A DNA stretch of 15,738 bases from Rhodoferax sp. UBA4127 (GTDB lineage: Bacteria > Pseudomonadota > Gammaproteobacteria > Burkholderiales > Burkholderiaceae_C): positions 1-15,738 of the forward strand of contig DFWT01000219.1 of NCBI GenBank assembly GCA_002381045.1, read 5' to 3'. Position 1 is the first letter of the stretch, and every line of letters begins with the position of its first letter. Shown here piece after piece: positions 7,448-13,693 of the stretch. The notes below the pieces were generated by a model. The model was not told the origin of the DNA, did not search any database, and saw nothing but the letters and a program-made list of their open reading frames with translations. The translations under genes were made by a program, and so were the position numbers.

Positions 7448-8578
7448 ATGCTGCTGACCCAAGACCAGGAAATGATCCGCGACGCGGTGCGCGACTTTGC
7501 CCAAGCCGAACTCTGGCCCCACGCGGCCAAGTGGGATAAGGAACACACCTTTCCCAAAGACGTGCACAAAGGCTTGGCGGCGCTGGGCTGTTATGGCATT
7601 TGTGTGCCAGAAGCATTTGGCGGTGCCAACCTGGACTACTTGACCCTGGCGCTGGTGCTGGAAGAAATTGCTGCTGGTGACGGTGGCACCAGCACGGTGA
7701 TTTCGGTCACCAACTGCCCGGTCAATGCCATCCTCATGAAGTTTGGCAACGCAGCCCAAAAGAAGCAGTGGCTCACGCCCTTGGCGCGTGGCGAGATGCT
7801 GGGCGCTTTTTGCCTGACCGAGCCGCATGTTGGCAGCGATGCCTCTGGCCTGCGCACCACCGCTGTGAAGGACGGCGATGGGTATGTGATCAACGGCGTC
7901 AAGCAGTTCATCACCAGTGGTAAACACGGTGACGTGGCCATCGTCATTGCCGTCACCGACAAAGGCGCGGGCAAAAAAGGCATGAGCGCCTTTCTGGTGC
8001 CCACCACCGCGCCGGGCTACAAAGTGGCGCGCCTGGAAGACAAGCTGGGCCAGCACTCCAGCGACACCGCACAAATCAATTTTGACAACTGCCGCGTCCC
8101 CGCCGAGAACCTGATTGGCACCGAGGGCCAAGGCTACGGCATCGCTCTGGGCGGCCTGGAAGGCGGGCGCATTGGCATTGCTGCGCAGAGCGTGGGCATG
8201 GCCCGCAGCGCATTTGAATTTGCCGTGCAATACGCCAAGGAGCGCCAGAGTTTTGGCACCGCCATCTTCAACCACCAGGCGGTGGGTTTCAGGCTGGCCG
8301 AATGCGCCACCAAACTGGAGGCCGCACGCCAGCTGATCTGGCACGCCGCAAGCCTGCGCGATGCGGGCCGTCCCTGCCTGAAAGAAGCCGCCATGGCAAA
8401 GCTGTTTGCCAGCGAAATGGCCGAACAGGTGTGCAGCGTGGCCATCCAGACCCTGGGCGGTTATGGCGTGGTCAGCGACTTTCCGGTGGAGCGCATCTAC
8501 CGCGATGTGCGGGTGTGCCAGATTTACGAGGGCACCAGTGATGTGCAGAAGATCATCATTCAGCGGGCGTTGGGGTAA
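7448..8578 (+). CDS. Acyl-CoA dehydrogenase (short-chain type)
   Basis: 376 residues, complete. This FAD flavoenzyme introduces the alpha-beta double bond in an acyl-CoA and passes electrons to ETF. Visible are the N-terminal helical domain (LTQDQEMIRDAVRDFA), the FAD/substrate segment CLTEPHVGSDASG (122-134), FITSGKHGD, GLEGGRIGIAAQSVGMA, the LGGYGVVSDFPVERIYRD block and IYEGTSDVQK. The likely catalytic base is Glu361 in IYEGT, the position used by short- and medium-chain dehydrogenases. Where isovaleryl-CoA dehydrogenase has its Glu (GLDLER) this protein has GLEGGR. It therefore looks like a butyryl-CoA or short branched-chain acyl-CoA dehydrogenase rather than an isovaleryl-CoA dehydrogenase; the substrate is inference. 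The 98 bp before it contain TATGAT (7404-7409), a possible -10 without a good -35. Confidence 0.92.
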   Translation: MLLTQDQEMIRDAVRDFAQAELWPHAAKWDKEHTFPKDVHKGLAALGCYGICVPEAFGGANLDYLTLALVLEEIAAGDGGTSTVISVTNCPVNAILMKFGNAAQKKQWLTPLARGEMLGAFCLTEPHVGSDASGLRTTAVKDGDGYVINGVKQFITSGKHGDVAIVIAVTDKGAGKKGMSAFLVPTTAPGYKVARLEDKLGQHSSDTAQINFDNCRVPAENLIGTEGQGYGIALGGLEGGRIGIAAQSVGMARSAFEFAVQYAKERQSFGTAIFNHQAVGFRLAECATKLEAARQLIWHAASLRDAGRPCLKEAAMAKLFASEMAEQVCSVAIQTLGGYGVVSDFPVERIYRDVRVCQIYEGTSDVQKIIIQRALG

Positions 8579-8611
8579 AGGCTTGAACGACTAACACCAG
8601 TGAGCGCTTCA

Positions 8612-9091
8612 ATGTTGCCTCTTCCTGAGACTGACGTCTTGATCGCGCAACTTAAAGCGCGGGGCATAAGCCTTCCGTCCGGGCCTGTTCATGTGGATGG
8701 GTATGGTGATTCGGAAGAACTGTCGAGCGAGTTGCTCGCACTGATCCGTTCTGGCCGAAAGCGCGCTGGTACTGGCCTGCTTTGGGCCTACCAGCACGAC
8801 GGGCAGCACATTGCCCGAACAGGTGACATCGAGATCGTGGTGGACCATCTGAATGTGCCCGTCATGGTGACCAGGGTGGTTAGTAGCGAGAGGATAGCTT
8901 TCAACCAGGTCACTGCCGAGTACGCGGCGTTGGAAGGTGAAGGAGACGGGTCACTGGCGTATTGGCGCAATGCACACTGGAACTTCTTTGGCCGCGAATG
9001 CCAAAGGATCGGCAGGGAACCGACCGAGACCATGCCCGTGATTTGCACGGTTTTTCAGGTGGTGCTTGAACTGGTTGGCACCGGTCAATAA
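8612..9091 (+). CDS. ASCH domain-containing protein (YhfF/COG4405-like)
   Basis: 159 residues from the ATG at 8612; an in-frame GTG at 8600 would add four. The ATG is preferred because GTGAG lies seven bases before it. The pattern is that of ASCH proteins: VDGYGDSEELSSELLALI, then the SGRKRAGTGLLWAYQHDG loop, a TGDIEIVVDHL strand pair, EGDGSLAYWRNAHWNFF, and a final MPVICTVFQVV strand. ASCH is a small beta-barrel related to PUA and is thought to bind RNA or nucleotides; some members are nucleoside amidohydrolases. The function here is unknown. It lies 33 bp after the acyl-CoA dehydrogenase on the same strand, and no functional tie is evident. Confidence 0.78.
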   Translation: MLPLPETDVLIAQLKARGISLPSGPVHVDGYGDSEELSSELLALIRSGRKRAGTGLLWAYQHDGQHIARTGDIEIVVDHLNVPVMVTRVVSSERIAFNQVTAEYAALEGEGDGSLAYWRNAHWNFFGRECQRIGREPTETMPVICTVFQVVLELVGTGQ

Positions 9092-9120
9092 CTAAGCACA
9101 TCGATGAATTTGCACTTGTG

Positions 9121-9495
9121 ATGCGCGAAGTCGTTTTTGCCCTTTGGATGTGCTGCATTGCCGTGTGGCCGGTGGTCGCAGCAGATTCGCCTGCGAGCTT
9201 CGAGAAAGCCCTGGACGACTACGTGCAGAACGCCAGCTTCCTGATCCGCACCCAGATCGATTGGCGAATGGTTCAGGATTCCGATGCTGAAGCGGTCGTG
9301 GTCATTCGCCTCGGTGCCAATGGTGTGCTGGAATCCGTCAAACTCACAGAGCGCAGCGGCAACCCGAGCTTTGATGTGGCGCTTGAGTCGGCGGTGCGCC
9401 GGTCCATCCCCGTGCTCCGGCCACCCCCAATACCGCCGGACGGAACGACCCCATTGTCGATTCCCCTGCGATTTCGTGTGTTGCGTTGGAACTGA
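9121..9495 (+). CDS. Small exported TonB-C-terminal-like protein
   Basis: 124 residues from ATG 9121 (a GTG at 9118 directly before it is the alternative). The N-terminus MREVVFALWMCCIAVWPVVA is a likely signal peptide or anchor, with possible cleavage near AVA/AD around residue 22. The rest resembles a TonB/TolA C-terminal domain: AVVVIRLGANGVLESVKL, then ERSGNPSFDVALESAVRRS, then PLSIPLRFRVLRW. There is no proline-rich spacer of the kind that lets true TonB cross the periplasm; only PPPIPP is seen near the end. It is probably a periplasmic or membrane-anchored single-domain protein, possibly an accessory of TonB/Tol systems. No ExbB/ExbD or receptor gene is in the window. 29 bp follow the ASCH gene, and there is no clear Shine-Dalgarno. 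Confidence 0.6.
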   Translation: MREVVFALWMCCIAVWPVVAADSPASFEKALDDYVQNASFLIRTQIDWRMVQDSDAEAVVVIRLGANGVLESVKLTERSGNPSFDVALESAVRRSIPVLRPPPIPPDGTTPLSIPLRFRVLRWN

Positions 9496-9585
9496 CCGTT
9501 GGTTCAAGCGCAAATACCGACTTTCAATTGGTGGGCGATAGTGCGGTAGTTGGGGTGAACGGTGCCTGGCAAAGCATTGCGAACT

Positions 9586-9601
9586 GGGGGTGGCCAGCCC
9601 C
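9586..9601. promoter_or_regulatory. GC-rich palindrome upstream of trkA, possible operator
   Basis: GGGGGTGGCCAGCCCC is palindromic at 14 of 16 positions, centred between 9593 and 9594. It is followed two bases later by TATGAT (9604-9609), a possible -10 box. The trkA ATG is at 9633. It cannot be a good hairpin because the centre has no loop, and the T-run at about 9612-9617 is too far away for a terminator, so a protein-binding site is the more natural reading. No matching -35 was found. The 137-bp gap 9496-9632 holds nothing else recognised. Confidence 0.3.
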
Positions 9602-9632
9602 GCTATGATTCCTTTTTTACAAGTAATCCCCT

Positions 9633-11021
9633 ATGCGAATCATTATTTTGGGAGCCGGACGCGTCGGTGAAAGCGTGGCCGAGAGTTTGGTGTCTGAACA
9701 AAACGACATCACGGTCATTGACCCGGACCCCGAGCTATTGCGTGCGCTGGAAGACAAATATGACCTGCGCGGGGTGGCGGGCAACGGCATCCAGCCCTCG
9801 GTGTTGCGCCGTGCGGGTGCCGACGATGCCGACATGTTCATTGCCTGCGCTGCGCTGGATGAAACCAACCTGACCGCCTGCAAGGTCGCGCATGATGTGT
9901 TCAACATTAGCACCACCATCGCCCGGGTGCGCTCACCCGAGTTTCTGGAAGGTGATTCACTTTTAGGTAAAAACGGCTTTGCGGTGGATCATGTGATCTG
10001 TCCCGAAGAGTCAGTCATGCACTACATCCAACTGCTGATTGACTACCCGGAGGCGCTGCAGGTGCTGGAGTTCTCTCAGGGGCGGGCCCACCTGATCGCG
10101 GTGCGAGCCTCGGCTGATGGGCAGTTGGTCAACCACACCATCAGCGAATTCAGAGCCTTGTTTCCTGCGGCCACCATGCGGGTGCTGGCGATTTACCGTC
10201 AAGACGCCGAATTGCATGTGGAACCTGGCACCCGCGTGTTGCCTGGCGACGAGGTGTTTGTGCTGGCCGACAAGGACAAGATTCGGCACGTATTGGGGGC
10301 CATTCACAACTTTGATCAACCGGTGCGTCGCGTCATGATTGCCGGTGGTGGCAAAGTGGGTTTGCGACTGGCGCGCAGTCTGGCGGGGCATTGCCAAGTC
10401 AAGATCATTGACCAGAATCACAAACGCTGTGAGTACCTCGCCAGCGACTTGCCCAGCGAGGTGCTGGTGCTGGAAGGGGATGCCACCGATGAAGACCTGC
10501 TGACTGAGGAAAACGTGGGCGACATGGACTTGTTCATTGCCCTCACGGGAGATGATGAGGACAACATCCTGTCCAGCATGCTGGCCAAGCGGCTGGGTGT
10601 GCGCCGTGTGATTGCACTGATTAACCGGCGGATTTACGCCGAGATGATGCAAGGCAGCGCCATTGACATTGCGTTGTCACCCTCGCAGACCATCATTGGT
10701 GAACTGCTGACCCACATTCGGCGGGGTGATGTGGCGGCAGTGCACAGCCTGCGCCGTGGGGCTGCCGAAGCCCTTGAAGGTGTGGCGCGTGGCGATGCCA
10801 GAACCTCCCGTTTGGTAGGGCGGCGCATTGAGCAGATTGAATTGCCAAAGGGGGCACGCATTGGCGGGGTGGTGCGCGACACGGGTGGGGTTTGCGAGTT
10901 GCTGATGCCCTACCATGACCTGACGATTCAGACCAATGACCATGTGATCATCTTCATTCCAGACAAACGCATGTTGCGGGCAGTGGAAAAGCTGTTTTTG
11001 GTCAGCGCCACTTTCTTCTGA
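9633..11021 (+). CDS. trkA: Trk potassium uptake regulatory protein TrkA
   Basis: 462 residues (E. coli 458), a cytoplasmic peripheral protein that gates the TrkH potassium channel by binding NAD(H) or nucleotides. It has the classic doubled layout. RCK/TrkA-N 1 starts at RIIILGAGRVG (GxGxxG at 7-12, acidic Asp30 at the end of strand 2). TrkA-C 1 spans about 145-222. RCK/TrkA-N 2 starts near 232 (VMIAGGGKVG, G238-G243). TrkA-C 2 spans about 370-460. ATG 9633 is the natural start since the nucleotide fold begins at residue 2. trkH follows after six bases, an operon arrangement. In E. coli trkA follows def-fmt-rsmB; here rsmB is missing from that position. Confidence 0.96.
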   Translation: MRIIILGAGRVGESVAESLVSEQNDITVIDPDPELLRALEDKYDLRGVAGNGIQPSVLRRAGADDADMFIACAALDETNLTACKVAHDVFNISTTIARVRSPEFLEGDSLLGKNGFAVDHVICPEESVMHYIQLLIDYPEALQVLEFSQGRAHLIAVRASADGQLVNHTISEFRALFPAATMRVLAIYRQDAELHVEPGTRVLPGDEVFVLADKDKIRHVLGAIHNFDQPVRRVMIAGGGKVGLRLARSLAGHCQVKIIDQNHKRCEYLASDLPSEVLVLEGDATDEDLLTEENVGDMDLFIALTGDDEDNILSSMLAKRLGVRRVIALINRRIYAEMMQGSAIDIALSPSQTIIGELLTHIRRGDVAAVHSLRRGAAEALEGVARGDARTSRLVGRRIEQIELPKGARIGGVVRDTGGVCELLMPYHDLTIQTNDHVIIFIPDKRMLRAVEKLFLVSATFF

Positions 11022-11027
11022 CCCATC

Positions 11028-12488
11028 ATGGCTTTTTTTGCACCGGTTCTCAATGTGTTGGCGCGCGTCCTAGTGGGCTATGCATTTATGTTTCTGATTC
11101 CTCTGGCGTGGGGTTGGACACTGGACCCGCCGGTGGTGCGCAACGTTTGGTGGGTGTCAATGGCCATCACGGCTGCGTCGGGCTTTTTGCTGTGGCATGT
11201 CACCATGAATTACCGCCGTGAATTGCTGCCGCGTGACGGTTTTTTGCTGGTCAACTTGGTGTGGTCTGTGCTGCCGGCGTTTTCTGCGATTCCCTTAATG
11301 CTGGCAATTGATGGCCTGAGTTTTACCGACGCTTATTTTGAGACGATGAGCGGCTTTACCACCACCGGATTCACGGTACTCTCAGGCTTGGACAAGTTGC
11401 CTCTGTCGGTCAATGTGTGGCGCTGTGTGCTGCAATTGTTTGGCGGTCTGGGCATCATGCTGCTGGTGGTGGCGGTGTTGCCACTGTTGGGCTTGGGCAG
11501 CGTGCAGCTTTATAAGGCTGAGGCAGCGGGACCGATCAAGGACGACCGGCTCACGCCCCGCATTGCCGAAACCGCGCGAGGTCTGTGGAGCATCTATTTT
11601 GTGTTTTCCGGTGCATGCATGTTGGCCTACCACTGGGCTGGCATGAACTGGCCCGATGCCTTCATGCACATGTGTTCCACGATGGGGTTGGGGGGCTTGT
11701 CCTCACACGATGCGAGTTTCGGATATTTCAACTCGCCTGCGATAGAGGGCGTTGCGATTTTGTTTATGACGCTCTCTGGTGTCAGTTTTGCCCGCTATTT
11801 CATCGTCTGGCGGGCCAAGTCGCTGCAACCCTTGTTTCACGATGCCGAGGTACGTGGCTATGTCGGCGTTTTGATCGCCTCGGTGGCCCTGGTGACCGGG
11901 GTGCTGATTTATCACGAGACTCATACCGATCCGTGGGACAGCCTCCGACACGCGGCCTTTCACGTGGTGTCATTTGCTACCACCACGGGGTACGCCACGC
12001 AGGATTATTCTGTCTGGCCGATTTTTGCCCCGGTATGGATGATGGCACTGGGCAGCTTCGCCACGTGTGCGGGCTCCACCGGTGGCGGCCTGAAGATGGT
12101 GCGCATGATCTTGCTGTTCAAGCAGGCCCGCCGCGAGTTGGTGATGGCCGTTCACCCGCGAGCCGTCAACCCGGTCAGGCTGGGCGGGGCTGTGATCAGC
12201 ACCAAAGTGATGGCTTCGGTGGTGGCCTTCATGCTGTTTTTCCTGGCCACCCATGTTGGGTTGACCATGTTGTTGCTGATCAGCGGCATGGATGTGGTCA
12301 GCGCCATATCGGCTGTGGTGGGCAGCGTCAACAACATTGGCCTTGCCATGGGCAGCGTCGGGCCACAGGGCAGCTTTGCATCGCTGACTGACTTTCAAAC
12401 ATGGGTTTGTACCGCCGGCATGCTGCTGGGGCGCCTGGAGTTACTGGCGGTTATGGTGCTGTTTGTGCCGCAGTTCTGGCGCAAGTAA
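11028..12488 (+). CDS. trkH: Trk potassium channel/transporter subunit TrkH
   Basis: 486 residues (E. coli 483), inner membrane. It carries four membrane-pore-membrane repeats. The pore-loop filters can be read as FTTTGF (110-115), MGLGGLSSHD (219-228), FATTTGYAT (316-324) and VNNIGLAMG (434-442). Each filter has the conserved glycine or a near equivalent. SFATCAGSTGGGLKMVR (343-359) matches the gating-loop region after repeat 3. Basic NYRRELLPRDG near residue 61 is typical. The ATG lies six bases after trkA with no Shine-Dalgarno visible, so its translation probably depends on trkA. Together they form a complete Trk potassium uptake pair. Confidence 0.96.
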   Translation: MAFFAPVLNVLARVLVGYAFMFLIPLAWGWTLDPPVVRNVWWVSMAITAASGFLLWHVTMNYRRELLPRDGFLLVNLVWSVLPAFSAIPLMLAIDGLSFTDAYFETMSGFTTTGFTVLSGLDKLPLSVNVWRCVLQLFGGLGIMLLVVAVLPLLGLGSVQLYKAEAAGPIKDDRLTPRIAETARGLWSIYFVFSGACMLAYHWAGMNWPDAFMHMCSTMGLGGLSSHDASFGYFNSPAIEGVAILFMTLSGVSFARYFIVWRAKSLQPLFHDAEVRGYVGVLIASVALVTGVLIYHETHTDPWDSLRHAAFHVVSFATTTGYATQDYSVWPIFAPVWMMALGSFATCAGSTGGGLKMVRMILLFKQARRELVMAVHPRAVNPVRLGGAVISTKVMASVVAFMLFFLATHVGLTMLLLISGMDVVSAISAVVGSVNNIGLAMGSVGPQGSFASLTDFQTWVCTAGMLLGRLELLAVMVLFVPQFWRK

Positions 12489-12505
12489 CGCAAACAAGTT
12501 TCATC

Positions 12506-12513
12506 AAGGAGAC
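12506..12513 (+). promoter_or_regulatory. Strong Shine-Dalgarno of the rhodanese gene
   Basis: AAGGAGAC ends seven bases before the ATG at 12521. It is the best ribosome-binding site in the window and fixes the start of the rhodanese gene at 12521, although the frame is open upstream through the end of trkH. Confidence 0.8.
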
Positions 12514-12520
12514 AGACAAC

Positions 12521-12946
12521 ATGGCGATTACCAAAGGATTCAAGGCGCTCGTGGACGAGGCCATGGCCCAAGTCACCACCTACTCGGTGGAACAAGTTGC
12601 CGCGCGCCTGAGCGACCCCAAGGTGCAGGTGGTGGACATCCGCGATGTGCGTGAACTGGAGCGCGAGGGCACGGTGCCAGGCTGCTTCAACGCGCCGCGT
12701 GGCATGCTCGAATTTTGGGTCGACCCGGCCTCGCCCTACTACAAGCCGGTGTTTGGAGATGAGTCCAAGGAGTTCATCTTGTTTTGCGGTGCAGGCTGGC
12801 GCAGTGCCTTGGCGGCCAAGGCGCTTCAAGACATGGGCATGACCAATGTGGCGCACATTGACGGCGGTTTTACCGCCTGGGTCAAACAGGGCGCACCGGT
12901 GGAAACCATGGAGCAGCACAAGGCTCGCCGTCATCCCAAGACTTGA
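12521..12946 (+). CDS. Single-domain rhodanese-like protein
   Basis: 141 residues. Rhodanese fold: YSVEQVAARL, then VQVVDIRDVRELEREGTVPG, and the active-site loop FCGAGWRSALAA with catalytic Cys89 and a six-residue CxxxxR loop (Arg94) typical of sulfurtransferases. Near the C-terminus VAHIDGGFTAWVKQG is the usual closing motif. The segment FWVDPASPYYKPVFG before the catalytic strand is seen in proteobacterial single-domain rhodaneses. No signal peptide is present, so it is cytoplasmic. It likely carries persulfide sulfur between donors and acceptors; the physiological partner is unknown. It starts 32 bp after trkH with its own strong ribosome-binding site. Confidence 0.93.
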   Translation: MAITKGFKALVDEAMAQVTTYSVEQVAARLSDPKVQVVDIRDVRELEREGTVPGCFNAPRGMLEFWVDPASPYYKPVFGDESKEFILFCGAGWRSALAAKALQDMGMTNVAHIDGGFTAWVKQGAPVETMEQHKARRHPKT

Positions 12947-12952
12947 GTCACT

Positions 12953-12979
12953 CACCGCCACCTCGGCTAAGTGGGGGTG
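12953..12979 (+). terminator. Possible hairpin after the rhodanese gene
   Basis: CACCGCCAC (12953-12961) and GTGGGGGTG (12971-12979) can pair at eight of nine positions around a nine-base loop, just after the rhodanese stop. The following CGATGATTTGT is only weakly T-rich, so this is an imperfect candidate for a Rho-independent terminator. Confidence 0.35.
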
Positions 12980-12998
12980 CGATGATTTGTAAAAATGT

Positions 12999-13041
12999 GG
13001 CCTCCAGCCCAAATAAATAAAGCGTAAGCAGCTATGAAATT
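12999..13041 (+). repeat. Dispersed ~43-bp repeat, copy C (covers the HAD gene start)
   Basis: The block reads GGCCTCCAGCCC, then AAATAAATAAAGCG, then TAAGCAGCTATGAAATT. It is preceded by AAAAATGT, shared with copy A. It matches copy B at 31 of 43 and copy D at 28 of 43 positions without gaps, with the AGCAGCTAT(G/C)AAATT end best kept. The start codon of the HAD gene (ATG 13034) and its next two codons lie inside it. Confidence 0.65.
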
Positions 13042-13693
13042 CAGTGCGGTTTTGTTTGACTGCGATGGTGTGCTTGTCGACAGCGAACCCCTCACCAACG
13101 GCGTGTTGCGTGACATGCTGGAAGAGTCCGGCTGGTCCATGACGCCGGCCGAGTGCATGGCGTATTTTGTGGGCAAGGCGGTGCGTGATGAGCGGGTGGC
13201 CATCGAGGCGCACACCGGTAAACCCCTGACCGAGGACTGGATGCAGCAGTTTTACCAGCGCCGAAATCAGGCGCTGATGGACGGGCTGGAGATCATCCCC
13301 GGCGCCTTGGCGGCGGTGCAGGTCGCACACACCCTCACGCAGGGGCGCATTGCCTGCGCCTCTGGCGCGGACCGTTTCAAGGTCGAAATGCAGTTGACGC
13401 AAGTGGACTTGATGGACTACTTTGTTGGGCGCGTGTTCAGCGGCCACGAAATGCCACGCTCCAAGCCCGCGCCCGATGTCTACCTGGCGGCGGCCCGGCA
13501 ACTCGGGGTGCTTGGGGCGCACTGCCTGGTGATTGAGGACACCTCGGTGGGTGTGACCGCAGGTGTGGCGGCGGGCGCCACTGTGTGGGCGTATTGCCCG
13601 AAGCCTGAGGCGGGTGATGCCCTGTTGCTGGCTGGTGCCGCGCGGCTGTTCAGCCAGATGGGGGATTTGCCTGGCTTGTTGTCGGGGTTGTGA
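13034..13693 (+). CDS. HAD-IA family phosphatase
   Basis: 219 residues of the haloacid dehalogenase superfamily, subfamily IA (phosphoglycolate phosphatase / beta-phosphoglucomutase-like). Motif I is FDCDGVLVDSE with nucleophile Asp9 and acid/base Asp11. Residues 17-88 form the helical cap. Motif II is Ser110 in IACASGADRF, motif III Lys144 in SKPAPDVYL, and motif IV VIEDTSVGV (Glu168, Asp169). The substrate cannot be told; the family covers sugar phosphates, phosphoglycolate and nucleotides. The ATG at 13034 is set by the family N-terminus and lies in a dispersed repeat, with no good Shine-Dalgarno (only AAGCGTAAG before it). Its last 44 bases overlap the 3' end of the opposite AraC-type gene. 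Confidence 0.9.
   Translation: MKFSAVLFDCDGVLVDSEPLTNGVLRDMLEESGWSMTPAECMAYFVGKAVRDERVAIEAHTGKPLTEDWMQQFYQRRNQALMDGLEIIPGALAAVQVAHTLTQGRIACASGADRFKVEMQLTQVDLMDYFVGRVFSGHEMPRSKPAPDVYLAAARQLGVLGAHCLVIEDTSVGVTAGVAAGATVWAYCPKPEAGDALLLAGAARLFSQMGDLPGLLSGL

Noticed and set aside
7403..8344. Open frame of 313 codons on the minus strand
   Set aside because: It lies opposite the acyl-CoA dehydrogenase, has no recognisable domain, and shows the composition typical of an antisense shadow.
8600..8611. GTG start four codons upstream for the ASCH protein
   Set aside because: Possible, but no Shine-Dalgarno precedes it at a proper distance, while GTGAG is well spaced for the ATG at 8612; kept as an alternative only.
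9584..9620. Terminator between the TonB-like gene and trkA
   Set aside because: The palindrome has no loop at its centre and the T-run lies about 11 bases beyond it, so a normal intrinsic terminator is unlikely.
11585..12391. Open frame of 268 codons on the plus strand
   Set aside because: It is a +2 shift within trkH, whose own frame has all four pore loops; the alternative protein shows Cys/His/Arg-rich shadow composition.
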